From UBA1715 sp036752345 (GTDB taxonomy: Bacteria; Bacteroidota; Bacteroidia; Bacteroidales; UBA1715): a stretch of 35,516 nucleotides of DNA. Of this stretch, positions 15,434 through 23,256 are shown piece by piece. Position numbers and translations under genes: made by a program. The stretch spans positions 1-35,516 of the forward strand of contig DAIOSV010000022.1 of NCBI GenBank assembly GCA_036752345.1, in the 5' to 3' direction. The notes under the pieces were generated by a model that was given only the letters and a program-made list of their open reading frames with translations, had not been told where the DNA came from and made no database searches. How positions within the stretch are numbered: the stretch's first letter is position 1; each line of letters opens with the position of its first letter.

Positions 15434-16192
15434 ATGAAAGTAATTTCTTACAACGTAAATGGTATTCGTGCCGCTCTGTCAAAGGGGTTCATGGATTGGT
15501 TTGAAACAGAAATGCCCGATGTTATTCACATTCAAGAAACGAAAGCTTTGCAAGAGCAGGTTGATGTGGATATGTTGCGCATGTATGGCTATGAAATTCA
15601 TTGGTTTGCAGCCGAACAACGCGGTTATAGCGGCGTGGCTACGTTCACTAAAATTCGTCCAAAACATGTAATAAAAGGCATTGGAAATGAATTTTTTGAT
15701 AAAGAAGGTCGTTTCCTTCGTCTTGATTTTGACGATTTTACGTTGATAAACTCGTATTTTCCATCGGGAACGTCGGGCGATGCGCGTCAAGAGAAAAAAG
15801 AAGAATATCTTGAGTTGGTGCTCAACTACACCAACGAATTACGCAAAACGCACCCGAATATCATTATTTCGGGTGATTATAATATTTGTCATAAAGCTAT
15901 TGACATCAATCATCCTGAGAAACATGAAACCATGTCGGGTTTCCTTCCGCAAGAACGCGCGTGGATGGATCGCTTTGTAGAAAGCGGTTTCGTTGATAGT
16001 TTCCGACAATTTAATACACAACCCGAACAATATTCGTGGTGGAGTTATCGCGGTGGCGCAAAATTTAAAAATCTGGGCTGGCGTATCGATTATCACATGG
16101 TGAGCACTCCGCTTGCAGCTCAATTGAAGTCTGCTCGAATTATTCCGGAAGTTTCTTTTTCCGATCATTGTCCGGTGGTAGTGGAATTATAA
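15434..16192 (+). CDS. xth: Exodeoxyribonuclease III (AP endonuclease)
   Basis: A 252-residue endonuclease/exonuclease/phosphatase-fold enzyme that cuts DNA 5' of abasic sites and trims 3' ends in base excision repair. The catalytic residues are in place: SYNVNGIRAA (N7, N9), IQETK (metal-binding E35), RGYSGVAT, GDYNI (D148, N150) and the terminal SDHCPV (D244, H245). It is close to the ExoA/XthA length of 250-270. It leads a three-gene operon: the pseudouridine synthase starts 2 nt after its stop, and a C_GCAxxG_C_C gene follows. Confidence 0.96.
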   Translation: MKVISYNVNGIRAALSKGFMDWFETEMPDVIHIQETKALQEQVDVDMLRMYGYEIHWFAAEQRGYSGVATFTKIRPKHVIKGIGNEFFDKEGRFLRLDFDDFTLINSYFPSGTSGDARQEKKEEYLELVLNYTNELRKTHPNIIISGDYNICHKAIDINHPEKHETMSGFLPQERAWMDRFVESGFVDSFRQFNTQPEQYSWWSYRGGAKFKNLGWRIDYHMVSTPLAAQLKSARIIPEVSFSDHCPVVVEL

Positions 16193-16194
16193 CT

Positions 16195-17073
16195 ATGGGA
16201 ACTAACTCTCACTCAGAGACATATACAGTGACGCAACCTACATTGTTGCTTCCGTTTTTGTTGGAAAAACTTGCTCCGCAAAGTCGAACAAAAATTAAAA
16301 CAGCACTCGTGCAAGGAAGTGTTTCGGTTGACGGAACCGTGCAAACCAAACACGACTTTGCCTTGAATGCTGGCTCTGTTGTGGAAATAGGAGAGCGAAC
16401 AAAACCAAAGAATGCTCCATTGCATATTCTTTATGAAGATCAATGGATTATAGTGATTGAAAAGCCTTCGGGATTGCTTTCGGTGGGAAACCCTACAACT
16501 AAGGAAGAAAACGCATGGCACATCTTACGCCAATACGTCCGTGAACATGATGCAAAGTCCGACGTATATGTGTGTCACCGCTTAGACCAATACACCTCGG
16601 GCATTTTGCTATTTGCCAAAGACAAAGACGTGCAAATGGCGTTGCGTGATTCTTGGAACGATTATGTGCTCGACCGACGCTATGCTGCGGTTACCGAAGT
16701 CGTGCCAACTCCTCCAAAAGCCGAACTTCGTTCATATTTGGCCGAAAATGCTGCTATGCAGGTATATTCCACACGAAATCCTCATGTAGGGAAATTGGCA
16801 ATTACGCGGTACAAAGTGGTTGCTCAGAATGGAACTATGGCTCTTCTTGACATTCAAATATGCACCGGACGTAAAAATCAAATTCGCGTACAACTTTCAG
16901 AACATGGGTGGTGTATTGCGGGTGACAGAAAATATGGTGCAAAATCTGACCCCGAACATAGACTAATGCTTCATAATAATCGTTTAGTATTAATACATCC
17001 GGTAACGAATAAAGAAATGGTGTTTGAATTACCAGTACCAAATATATTTACAAAACATTTTAAAAAGAACTAA
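16195..17073 (+). CDS. RluA-family RNA pseudouridine synthase
   Basis: A 292-residue enzyme that converts uridine to pseudouridine in rRNA or tRNA. An N-terminal S4-like RNA-binding domain (about residues 15-75) is followed by the catalytic domain with HRLDQYTSGILLFAKD, in which the catalytic aspartate is D131, and the later CTGRKNQIRVQLSEHGWCIAGDRKYG block. This is the RluA/RluC/RluD pattern; which uridines it modifies cannot be told. An in-frame upstream codon would overlap the exonuclease gene by 25 nt, but ATG 16195, 2 nt after that stop, fits the operon better. The next gene follows after 2 nt. Confidence 0.93.
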   Translation: MGTNSHSETYTVTQPTLLLPFLLEKLAPQSRTKIKTALVQGSVSVDGTVQTKHDFALNAGSVVEIGERTKPKNAPLHILYEDQWIIVIEKPSGLLSVGNPTTKEENAWHILRQYVREHDAKSDVYVCHRLDQYTSGILLFAKDKDVQMALRDSWNDYVLDRRYAAVTEVVPTPPKAELRSYLAENAAMQVYSTRNPHVGKLAITRYKVVAQNGTMALLDIQICTGRKNQIRVQLSEHGWCIAGDRKYGAKSDPEHRLMLHNNRLVLIHPVTNKEMVFELPVPNIFTKHFKKN

Positions 17074-17075
17074 TT

Positions 17076-17531
17076 ATGATGACAAGACAAGAAGCAATAG
17101 ACAAGGTAATGGCGTTGTTTGACGAAGGGTATGCCTGTTCTCAATCTATTTTGTTGGCATTTGGCGATGCGTTTGGCTATGATGAAAAAACAGCCAGACT
17201 CCTTTCAGCAACATTTGGCGGTGGCATGGGACGTTTGCGCGATAAGTGCGGCGCAGCAACGGGAAGTTTTATGGTATGTGGTTTGGCATACGCTTCCGAA
17301 GATCCAAAAGATATGGACAACAAATTGCTTTCGTATCGGAAAGTGCGTGAACTTAACAAAGCATTAGAAGAAGAATTTGGAACCGTAAATTGTAGCGAAT
17401 TACTTACAAAATATGCAACACGTGAAGCCGTAGAAAAGCGTCAACATCATCAGGTTATCTGCAAAACGGTGCTTGCATCAGCAGCCGGAAATTTGTACGA
17501 CAAATTGGTAGAAGACGGGAAACTCCGTTAG
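17076..17531 (+). CDS. C_GCAxxG_C_C-family protein (probable redox protein)
   Basis: A 151-residue soluble protein with the cysteine pattern that gives the family its name: C21 (GYACSQS), the glycine-rich FGGGMGRLRDKCGAATG with C58, then C106 (VNCSELL) and C129 (QVICKTV), plus an additional C68. The family is found in anaerobes, often next to redox or metal-handling genes, and is presumed to bind metal or carry out thiol chemistry; no activity has been established as far as I know. It is the last gene of the xth-rluA operon, and its stop (TAG 17529-17531) interlocks with that of the convergent glycosyltransferase. Confidence 0.88.
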   Translation: MMTRQEAIDKVMALFDEGYACSQSILLAFGDAFGYDEKTARLLSATFGGGMGRLRDKCGAATGSFMVCGLAYASEDPKDMDNKLLSYRKVRELNKALEEEFGTVNCSELLTKYATREAVEKRQHHQVICKTVLASAAGNLYDKLVEDGKLR

Positions 17532-19333
17532 TTCTGTCTTTGGCGAGCGCTACAAAGCATTTCTTGGTAAATCTCAATGTATTTTTCCATATGCTTTTCG
17601 TAAGAAAATGAGTTTGCATATTCTAAATTGCGTTCGGCAAGTTCCGGATGTTCGTAGAAATATGCACTCTTTTCTTTTGTGACTTGAGCAATGTGTTCCG
17701 GTGTGAAATTATCAAGGAAAAATACCGCTTCGTTTCCAATCTCTTTCAGTGAAGTTTCTTGCGAAGAAATTACCGGTTTCTTGAAAAACAAAGCTTCAAT
17801 AATTGGTAACCCAAATCCTTCAAACAACGATGGAAATACAAAAGCGTAGCAGTGACTATAAAACCATATTTTTTCTCCCTGACTGATAATGCCGGTAACA
17901 AAAACGTTAGTGATGTTTTCATCTACAATACGTTGCTTGATGCTTTCGGCATACGGCGTGTTGTCTTTTCCGGCAAGATAAAAATTATATTCCGGCATGA
18001 GTTTCATTGCGTCAAGCAGTACGTGAAAATTCTTTTTCGGCTTTATTTCTCCAATACTGAACAAGAACGGTTTTGTAGTATCAACAGGGTATTGTGGCAC
18101 GACTTCATCTTTTGCGTAAAGTTTTTCCACCCCATTGTAAATTACATCAATGTCAAGCCCATTATGGATAAGACGAAGAATATCGTTTTTCGTATATTGC
18201 GAGATAGCAGTGATTTTGTTGGCACGTCTAATTTCCTGAAGAATTTTCTTCATGTACTTATTAACCTTTTTCCCTTGCTTTTCGTACACAAAGTTAAGGT
18301 CGTGAATCGTAAGCAAATTCAATACAGATTTGGGTGGTGAAAAACTATTTAATTGATGGATAGAATGCCACACATCAAATTTAGGCATAAGCCAAGGCAT
18401 GCTCCGGTAAATTTTTCTGCTCGTGATGTATTTTACCGAATATCCGAATGCACCAATATATTGTTTGGGAACCAATAAGTATATATTCAAATTGCGGTTT
18501 GGATGTTCTTTAAAATACATTCCGTAATTGTATGCAACTTGCCCCAATCCGCAGTTATAATTCCGAAGAACTGAAAGGTCAATTAGCACCCGTTGTGTTG
18601 GCTTTTTTCTGTAGACATCGAAAATTTGTTCGTCTCGCTCTATCTGTTTTTGCCAGTGTTTGCAGTGAAGCAAACTATATTTGGTCTTTGGTGGCAAATA
18701 GGCAACTGTTTTGTAGCCCACAAGTCTCTCGTGAATGTTGTGAATCCAATAGATAGACGGTGCGTTTTTATATATGCGTCGCTGATAGTCAGGATAATTG
18801 AGCACTTGCCATTTCCCGTGCTTGTCGTATGTTTTCCAAAGAAGGAATGGCTCGTCGTCATTTATCATCACATTGATGCGGGCAAGGCGAATCAAATCGT
18901 AGGGATTGTCAAAAAGAATGTTGTGTAAGTGCTTCATCAAGAATGGTGAAGGAATTTCATCTGCATCAAGTTGAAAGATGTAGTCGCACTTTGTGAAATT
19001 TTTTAAGTTGCTTTTGAAAGCCCCAAAATTGTGATTGAGAGGGTATTCAATATATTTTTTAATATGCGCTTTATACTCTGCAATCACGCGAAGTACCTCT
19101 TCAGTTGTATTTCCTTTGTCGCCTTGAATAAGTATTTCGTCGCGTTCGCTTTTGTATGGAATAATTGCATCAAGTAAATTGCGCAACTCATCATCTTCGT
19201 CGCAAACTGTGATAGCATAGCACACCGAAAGCTCAGAGCCGTAATGCTTGATTCCTTTATGAAGAATGGGGAATCGTCTTTTTATAAAGGGAATTCGCGC
19301 AATAGTGTTGAGCGTTCTGTTGATTAGATTCAT
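17528..19333 (-). CDS. Two-domain glycosyltransferase: GT2 fused to GT4
   Basis: A 601-residue protein made of two different glycosyltransferase folds. Residues about 35-230 form a GT-A, family 2 domain: VCYAITVCDEDDEL near the start and the metal-binding FQLDADE (D123, D125, E126), then a segment resembling the SPSWE/YWIHNIHERL acceptor part. Residues about 248-600 form a GT-B, family 4 domain: VLIDLSVLRNYNCGLGQVAYN, LLTIHDLNFVY, FLFSIGEIKPKKNF and the donor-site EGFGLPIIE near 503-511, followed by SSQETSLKEIGNEAVFFLD. Both catalytic cores look intact, so it could add two sugars in succession. It has its own promoter and is not in a polysaccharide cluster. Sugar donors are unknown. Confidence 0.88.
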   Translation of the reverse strand: MNLINRTLNTIARIPFIKRRFPILHKGIKHYGSELSVCYAITVCDEDDELRNLLDAIIPYKSERDEILIQGDKGNTTEEVLRVIAEYKAHIKKYIEYPLNHNFGAFKSNLKNFTKCDYIFQLDADEIPSPFLMKHLHNILFDNPYDLIRLARINVMINDDEPFLLWKTYDKHGKWQVLNYPDYQRRIYKNAPSIYWIHNIHERLVGYKTVAYLPPKTKYSLLHCKHWQKQIERDEQIFDVYRKKPTQRVLIDLSVLRNYNCGLGQVAYNYGMYFKEHPNRNLNIYLLVPKQYIGAFGYSVKYITSRKIYRSMPWLMPKFDVWHSIHQLNSFSPPKSVLNLLTIHDLNFVYEKQGKKVNKYMKKILQEIRRANKITAISQYTKNDILRLIHNGLDIDVIYNGVEKLYAKDEVVPQYPVDTTKPFLFSIGEIKPKKNFHVLLDAMKLMPEYNFYLAGKDNTPYAESIKQRIVDENITNVFVTGIISQGEKIWFYSHCYAFVFPSLFEGFGLPIIEALFFKKPVISSQETSLKEIGNEAVFFLDNFTPEHIAQVTKEKSAYFYEHPELAERNLEYANSFSYEKHMEKYIEIYQEMLCSARQRQN

Positions 19334-19352
19334 AGGTTACAATAACTTGTGC

Positions 19353-19360
19353 CAAAGGTA
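19353..19360 (-). promoter_or_regulatory. -7 promoter element (TACCTTTG) of the GT2-GT4 fusion
   Basis: Minus-strand TACCTTTG, a perfect TAnnTTTG match ending 19 nt before the ATG at 19333. It makes the fusion gene a separate unit from the thyA operon upstream. Confidence 0.65.
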
Positions 19361-19410
19361 TTATTAATGCGTTACATGAAGAAAAGAATATTAAAAAAGT
19401 TGCTTCTTAC

Positions 19411-20031
19411 TTAGTTTAGCGTTTCTATAACTTGTTGAATATGTTCATGAAGATTTTTTAAAGCCAAAGGAATTTCCCATTTAGATTTGTCGCGTTCGCC
19501 CACATAGTTTGAAACCGCGCGCAGCTGCACAAATGGAATCTCTTCTTTGATACACACATAGTGAACGTAGGCTCCTTCCATACTTTCAATGCATGGGTCA
19601 AACTGCTTTATGAGCCGTTGCTTTTGCGCTTCGGTTGAGGTGATGGTGAGCGAAGTTACCCCAATTACTTTGGGCGCTTCTGCAAAATCGTTTTGTGGCG
19701 CTACCAGTTGGCCTTGCGTGAAAGGTGTTTTGTGTGAACTAATGAGTTTGAGGTCGAATCCTGTCTTCCATTTTCCGTTTTCTTCGGCACCAAAATCTGC
19801 AAAATGGTCAATCATAACGGAAACCACTTCTCCTAGTTGAAGTGTGGGGTCAAATGCTCCACAAATACCCGCGTGGATGATAAAATCTGGTCGGTTTTGG
19901 CTACAATATTTTGTAAGCGAATACATGGTTGCAAATCCACCTATGCCTGATATGAGTACCTCTACGTTGGCATTTGACGGTTCAAATCCTCGTGCTTCGA
20001 GTTCTGAAGGGAAAACTATAAGTATGTTCAT
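19411..20031 (-). CDS. mqnB: Futalosine hydrolase
   Basis: A 206-residue nucleoside hydrolase of the purine phosphorylase/MTAN superfamily. MqnB releases hypoxanthine from futalosine to give dehypoxanthine futalosine in the alternative menaquinone pathway. Family marks are GIGGFATMYSL, HAGICGAF, the nucleoside-binding ESMEGAYVHYVC near 148-159 and the C-terminal RAVSNYVGERDKSKWEI, which is characteristic of MqnB rather than of MTAN. It directly abuts folA: the folA TAG is immediately followed by its ATG, so the two are translationally coupled. It is last in the thyA operon. It implies that this organism makes menaquinone by the futalosine route; the other mqn genes are not in the window. Confidence 0.9.
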   Translation of the reverse strand: MNILIVFPSELEARGFEPSNANVEVLISGIGGFATMYSLTKYCSQNRPDFIIHAGICGAFDPTLQLGEVVSVMIDHFADFGAEENGKWKTGFDLKLISSHKTPFTQGQLVAPQNDFAEAPKVIGVTSLTITSTEAQKQRLIKQFDPCIESMEGAYVHYVCIKEEIPFVQLRAVSNYVGERDKSKWEIPLALKNLHEHIQQVIETLN

Positions 20032-20523
20032 CTATTTTCTTCGATATTCTACAAATGTGTAGTCGTATTCGTTTTTTTCATCGGCTTGGTGTTTCTCTTC
20101 AGAAACTTTTTCCCAAATGTTCGTGTCAATTTCGGGGAAAAAAGCATCGCCTTCAAAGTTGTGGTGTACGCGAGTAATGTACAGTGTATCAACCACATTG
20201 ATGGCCGATTTGTAGATTTGCTCTCCACCGATGAAAAATGCTTCGGTTTCGTTCTGCACCTTTGCTATAGCATCGTCTATTGAGGTTGCTACAATTCCGC
20301 CTTCGGGCACTTGGTACTCGTTGTTTCTGGTAATAACAATTGATGTTCTGTTTGGTAACAATCGTTTGCCTAACGACTCAAACGTTTTGCGTCCCATAAT
20401 AATATGGTGGCCGGTGGTAGTGCGTTTGAAAAATTGCAAATCTCCTGACAAATGCCACAATAGTGCGTTGTCTTTGCCTATGACATTATTGTCTGATATG
20501 GCTACAATGATGGCGGTTTTCAT
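20032..20523 (-). CDS. folA: Dihydrofolate reductase
   Basis: A 163-residue enzyme that regenerates tetrahydrofolate from dihydrofolate with NADPH, the product left behind by thymidylate synthase. Conserved features: AISDNNVIGKDNALLWHLSGDLQFFK with W23 and the catalytic D28, GRKTFESLGKRLLPNRTSIVITR for NADPH binding, and FFIGGEQIY near 95-103. Length is normal. It sits in an operon with thyA, with a thioesterase gene between them (1 nt downstream of that gene) and mqnB directly after. The pairing with thyA is functionally expected. Confidence 0.97.
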   Translation of the reverse strand: MKTAIIVAISDNNVIGKDNALLWHLSGDLQFFKRTTTGHHIIMGRKTFESLGKRLLPNRTSIVITRNNEYQVPEGGIVATSIDDAIAKVQNETEAFFIGGEQIYKSAINVVDTLYITRVHHNFEGDAFFPEIDTNIWEKVSEEKHQADEKNEYDYTFVEYRRK

Positions 20524-20524
20524 A

Positions 20525-20935
20525 TTATTTTTTTTCTTCTCCTGATTGGAGTAGTTTGTAAAATTCCGGATATGTATCTGCGAGGATAATAGGTTTCCCG
20601 TTTTCGTTCAAAAAGCAGTGGGTGCTTGATGCTGTGGCAACAAGATTCCCATTGGATGTCATGGTGTATCCTAATATAAGTTTTACTGCGGTGCAGCGAA
20701 CAACTGAGACGACAATAGAAATTTCGTCTGAGAAAGTGGTTGGATGTTTATATTCGCACGTTACGGCAATCACTGGAGAAACTATGCCGTCAGCTTCCAT
20801 TCGTTCGTAGCCGAGGCCTGCCTGTTCCATAAAATCAACACGAGCTTCTTCCATGAAACGAATATAGTTAGAATGATGTGTAACTTTCATTCTGTCAGTC
20901 TCGTAGTATTGTACTTTGTGAATAAATGGTTTCAT
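20525..20935 (-). CDS. Hot-dog-fold acyl-CoA thioesterase (YbgC/FadM type)
   Basis: A 136-residue 4-hydroxybenzoyl-CoA-thioesterase-like protein. The family signature YYETDRMKVTHHSNYIRFMEEARVDFM (residues 9-35) includes the catalytic Asp (D13) and the central helix; CEYKHPTTFSDEISI forms the following strand. Enzymes of this group hydrolyse short- to medium-chain acyl-CoA or acyl-ACP; some cleave DHNA-CoA in menaquinone synthesis, but the futalosine gene in the same operon makes that route unlikely here. It lies between thyA (10 nt) and folA (1 nt). The substrate cannot be decided. Confidence 0.88.
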   Translation of the reverse strand: MKPFIHKVQYYETDRMKVTHHSNYIRFMEEARVDFMEQAGLGYERMEADGIVSPVIAVTCEYKHPTTFSDEISIVVSVVRCTAVKLILGYTMTSNGNLVATASSTHCFLNENGKPIILADTYPEFYKLLQSGEEKK

Positions 20936-20945
20936 TGGTATTATT

Positions 20946-21773
20946 TTAGATTGACACCTCGCCCTTGATTGCAGGGTATGGGTCGTAATTCAGTATTTCA
21001 ATATCTTCGTATGTGAAGTCAAATAGATTTTTGACGTCAGGGTTGAGACGCAGTCTAGGCAATTGACGTGGAGTGCGTGATAATTGTAATTTGCATTGGT
21101 CAATAAGATTGTTGTAAATATGAACATCGCCGAAAGTGTGCACAAAATCGCCTACTTGCAGGTTGCACACTTGTGCTATCATGTGCGTAAGCAGCGCGTA
21201 CGATGCAATGTTGAACGGAACGCCAAGGAACACGTCTGCACTGCGTTGGTATAGTTGGCACGAAAGTTTACCATTGGTAACGTAGAATTGGAAAAATGCG
21301 TGACATGGTGGTAACGCCGCTTTGCCGGCGGCAACGTTGGCCGCAAAGTCTTTCTCATGCTCGTCAGGAAGCACCGAAGGGTTCCATGCCGAAACAATCA
21401 AACGACGGCTGTTAGGATTTGTTTTTATATCGTTAACGACATTTGCAATTTGGTCAATGCCTTCGTTATTCCAATTGCGCCATTGCGCACCGTACACCGG
21501 ACCTAAATCTCCGTTCGCATCAGCCCATTCGTCCCATATACTTACATTGTGGTCGTGCAGGTATTTAATGTTCGTATCGCCGCGAAGCAACCAGAGCAGT
21601 TCATAGATTATGGAGCGAGTGTGAACTTTTTTCGTGGTGAGCAGTGGAAATCCTTTTTGCAAATCAAAACGCATTTGATATCCGAAAATACTCTTTGTTC
21701 CTGTGCCTGTGCGGTCGCCTTTATCAACGCCTTCGTCCAAAATTTTTTGAACCAAATCTAAATACTGCTGCAT
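20946..21773 (-). CDS. thyA: Thymidylate synthase
   Basis: A 275-residue ThyA that methylates dUMP to dTMP with methylene-tetrahydrofolate, giving dihydrofolate for FolA to recycle. Conserved elements: DRTGTGTKSIFG near the N-terminus (phosphate-binding Arg), FPLLTTKK, the catalytic cysteine in LPPCHAFFQFYV (C157), CQLYQRSADVFLGVPFNIASYALLTH and GDVHIYNNLIDQ. It is ten or so residues longer than the E. coli enzyme, within family range. It heads the operon thyA, thioesterase, folA, mqnB, and a perfect -7 box lies 18 nt upstream of the ATG. Confidence 0.98.
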   Translation of the reverse strand: MQQYLDLVQKILDEGVDKGDRTGTGTKSIFGYQMRFDLQKGFPLLTTKKVHTRSIIYELLWLLRGDTNIKYLHDHNVSIWDEWADANGDLGPVYGAQWRNWNNEGIDQIANVVNDIKTNPNSRRLIVSAWNPSVLPDEHEKDFAANVAAGKAALPPCHAFFQFYVTNGKLSCQLYQRSADVFLGVPFNIASYALLTHMIAQVCNLQVGDFVHTFGDVHIYNNLIDQCKLQLSRTPRQLPRLRLNPDVKNLFDFTYEDIEILNYDPYPAIKGEVSI

Positions 21774-21791
21774 AGTGAAGAATTGTTTCTA

Positions 21792-21799
21792 CAAATATA
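21792..21799 (-). promoter_or_regulatory. -7 promoter element (TATATTTG) of the thyA operon
   Basis: Minus-strand TATATTTG, a perfect TAnnTTTG match ending 18 nt before the thyA ATG at 21773. Confidence 0.65.
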
Positions 21800-21864
21800 G
21801 AATTTTAAATAAAAGTATGATAGACTAATCATGTTTGGTTACTTTAGTATATTGCAAAAAGTTG

Positions 21865-21872
21865 TATTTTTG
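21865..21872 (+). promoter_or_regulatory. -7 promoter element (TATTTTTG) of lpxH
   Basis: Perfect TAnnTTTG match ending 17 nt before ATG 21890, in the divergent spacer with thyA. TTTG at 21834-21837 is a possible but rather distant -33 element. Confidence 0.65.
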
Positions 21873-21889
21873 CCCTACAAAACCCCGAT

Positions 21890-22651
21890 ATGAAGAATGT
21901 TTATTTTGCTTCGGATTTTCATCTTGGCTTTCCCAACGAGGAAGAAAGTAAAACGCGCGAGGCTCTTATAATCAAGTGGTTAGACGGAATTAAACCTTCG
22001 TGTGACGAGTTGTATTTATTGGGAGACGTGTTTGATTTTTGGTTTGAATACAAATGGGTTGCGCCCAAAGGCTATGTGCGTTTGTTGGCAAAATTGGCCG
22101 AATTTGTTGATGCAGGCATTCCTGTCAATCTATTTTCGGGCAACCACGATTTGTGGTATGGCGATTACCTGACGAAAGAAATCGGAATCACAATTTTCAA
22201 CGACCCGCAAGAACGAGAATATTTTGGAAAGAAATTTTTCATCCATCATGGTCATGCGTTGGGAAGATTTGACAAAGGAATGAATTTCCTAAATAAAATA
22301 TTTTCCAGCAAATTTTTGCAATGGTGTTTCCGTGTAGTGCCGGTAAACTGGGCTTTTGGCTTTGCGCACGCATGGTCTTCCCACAATCGTAAAGTAAAAG
22401 TATATGAGTCGTCAAACTATATGGGCGACGACAAAGAATTTTTGTTGCTTTTTGCAAAACAAGAACTACAAACGAAGCACTACGACTATTTTATTTTTGG
22501 CCATAGGCATGTGGCTGTGGATAAAGAAATTGCCCCGAATAGTCGATACATTAATTTAGGTAATTGGATTACGAATTCAACCTATGCGGTGCTTTCCGAA
22601 ACGGGTTTAGAAGTTCGTTCTTACAAAGGTGGAGATGAAATAGTTCGTTAA
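21890..22651 (+). CDS. lpxH: UDP-2,3-diacylglucosamine hydrolase
   Basis: A 253-residue calcineurin-like metallophosphoesterase that hydrolyses UDP-2,3-diacylglucosamine to lipid X plus UMP, the fourth step of lipid A synthesis, at the inner membrane face. All metal ligands are recognisable: SDFHLG (D9, H11), GDVFDFWFEY (D46), GNHD (N85, H86), FIHHGHALG near 117-123 and GHRHVA (H205, H207). The C-terminal SRYINLGNWI is typical of Bacteroidota LpxH. Its TAA (22649-22651) overlaps the stop codon of the convergent DUF5683 gene within TTAA. It is monocistronic. The start is set by the promoter box. Confidence 0.92.
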   Translation: MKNVYFASDFHLGFPNEEESKTREALIIKWLDGIKPSCDELYLLGDVFDFWFEYKWVAPKGYVRLLAKLAEFVDAGIPVNLFSGNHDLWYGDYLTKEIGITIFNDPQEREYFGKKFFIHHGHALGRFDKGMNFLNKIFSSKFLQWCFRVVPVNWAFGFAHAWSSHNRKVKVYESSNYMGDDKEFLLLFAKQELQTKHYDYFIFGHRHVAVDKEIAPNSRYINLGNWITNSTYAVLSETGLEVRSYKGGDEIVR

Positions 22652-23253
22652 AACTGCATAGAAAATCGAACTCCCGAAGGCAGTGGTGCTGACGTTGCAC
22701 CATACGGAGAAAAATATGCCGGTTGCCATTGTATGGTTAAATCATCAGAAACATCAAATTCAAAAAGTTGTGCTTCAACGTATGCATCGAGAATGTTTGC
22801 CAGATACCATACACCAATTCCAATAATGCATAAATCGCGGTATTTACGATAATAGTCGCGTCCTTGCTGCACGGCCGACGGAGAATATCCGGTTTGGCTG
22901 CGAACGGTAAGAATGGTATCGTTTGGAGGTGTAAGTCCTTGCTCCAAAAACGGATCTCGATAATCGTTGTATGCCGTTTTGAATGATTTATAATAATCTT
23001 GGTAGAAATACAATCCGTAGCCTATGCCGCCAAATCCCGCATAAATAATGGGCGTTTTCCACCATGAGCCATTGTAAATTTGTCCACTTCCCGGAATAAA
23101 GGTTGAGAGTAATGCCGCTGTTCGGGGAGAGTGCTTCTTCTCTACTGATGATGCAGAATCGCTTGGCAAACCTTGCAGAGTAGTAATGTTTTGCTGAGCA
23201 AAAACACTATATGCCAATATGCAACTCAAACAGCAGAGTAGGAACTTTTGCAT
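22648..23253 (-). CDS. DUF5683-family exported membrane protein
   Basis: A 201-residue protein with a signal peptide (about residues 1-19, ending VFAQ), then the family core: RTAALLSTFIPGSGQIYNG, a membrane-like segment IIYAGFGGIGYGLYFYQDYYK, and a second hydrophobic stretch CIIGIGVWYLANILDAYVEA before a beta-rich tail ending in aromatic F. DUF5683 proteins follow parA-parB in many Bacteroidota, as here (3 nt after parB), which suggests shared transcription but not necessarily a role in segregation. The function is unknown. It meets lpxH tail-to-tail with a 4-nt overlap. Confidence 0.85.
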   Translation of the reverse strand: MQKFLLCCLSCILAYSVFAQQNITTLQGLPSDSASSVEKKHSPRTAALLSTFIPGSGQIYNGSWWKTPIIYAGFGGIGYGLYFYQDYYKSFKTAYNDYRDPFLEQGLTPPNDTILTVRSQTGYSPSAVQQGRDYYRKYRDLCIIGIGVWYLANILDAYVEAQLFEFDVSDDLTIQWQPAYFSPYGATSAPLPSGVRFSMQF

Positions 23254-23256
23254 TCG

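Noticed and set aside
6081..19333. Glycosyltransferases and deacetylase as one surface polysaccharide cluster
   Set aside because: The four glycosyltransferase genes of the window lie in four separate units on both strands, with no flippase, polymerase or sugar-nucleotide genes beside them.
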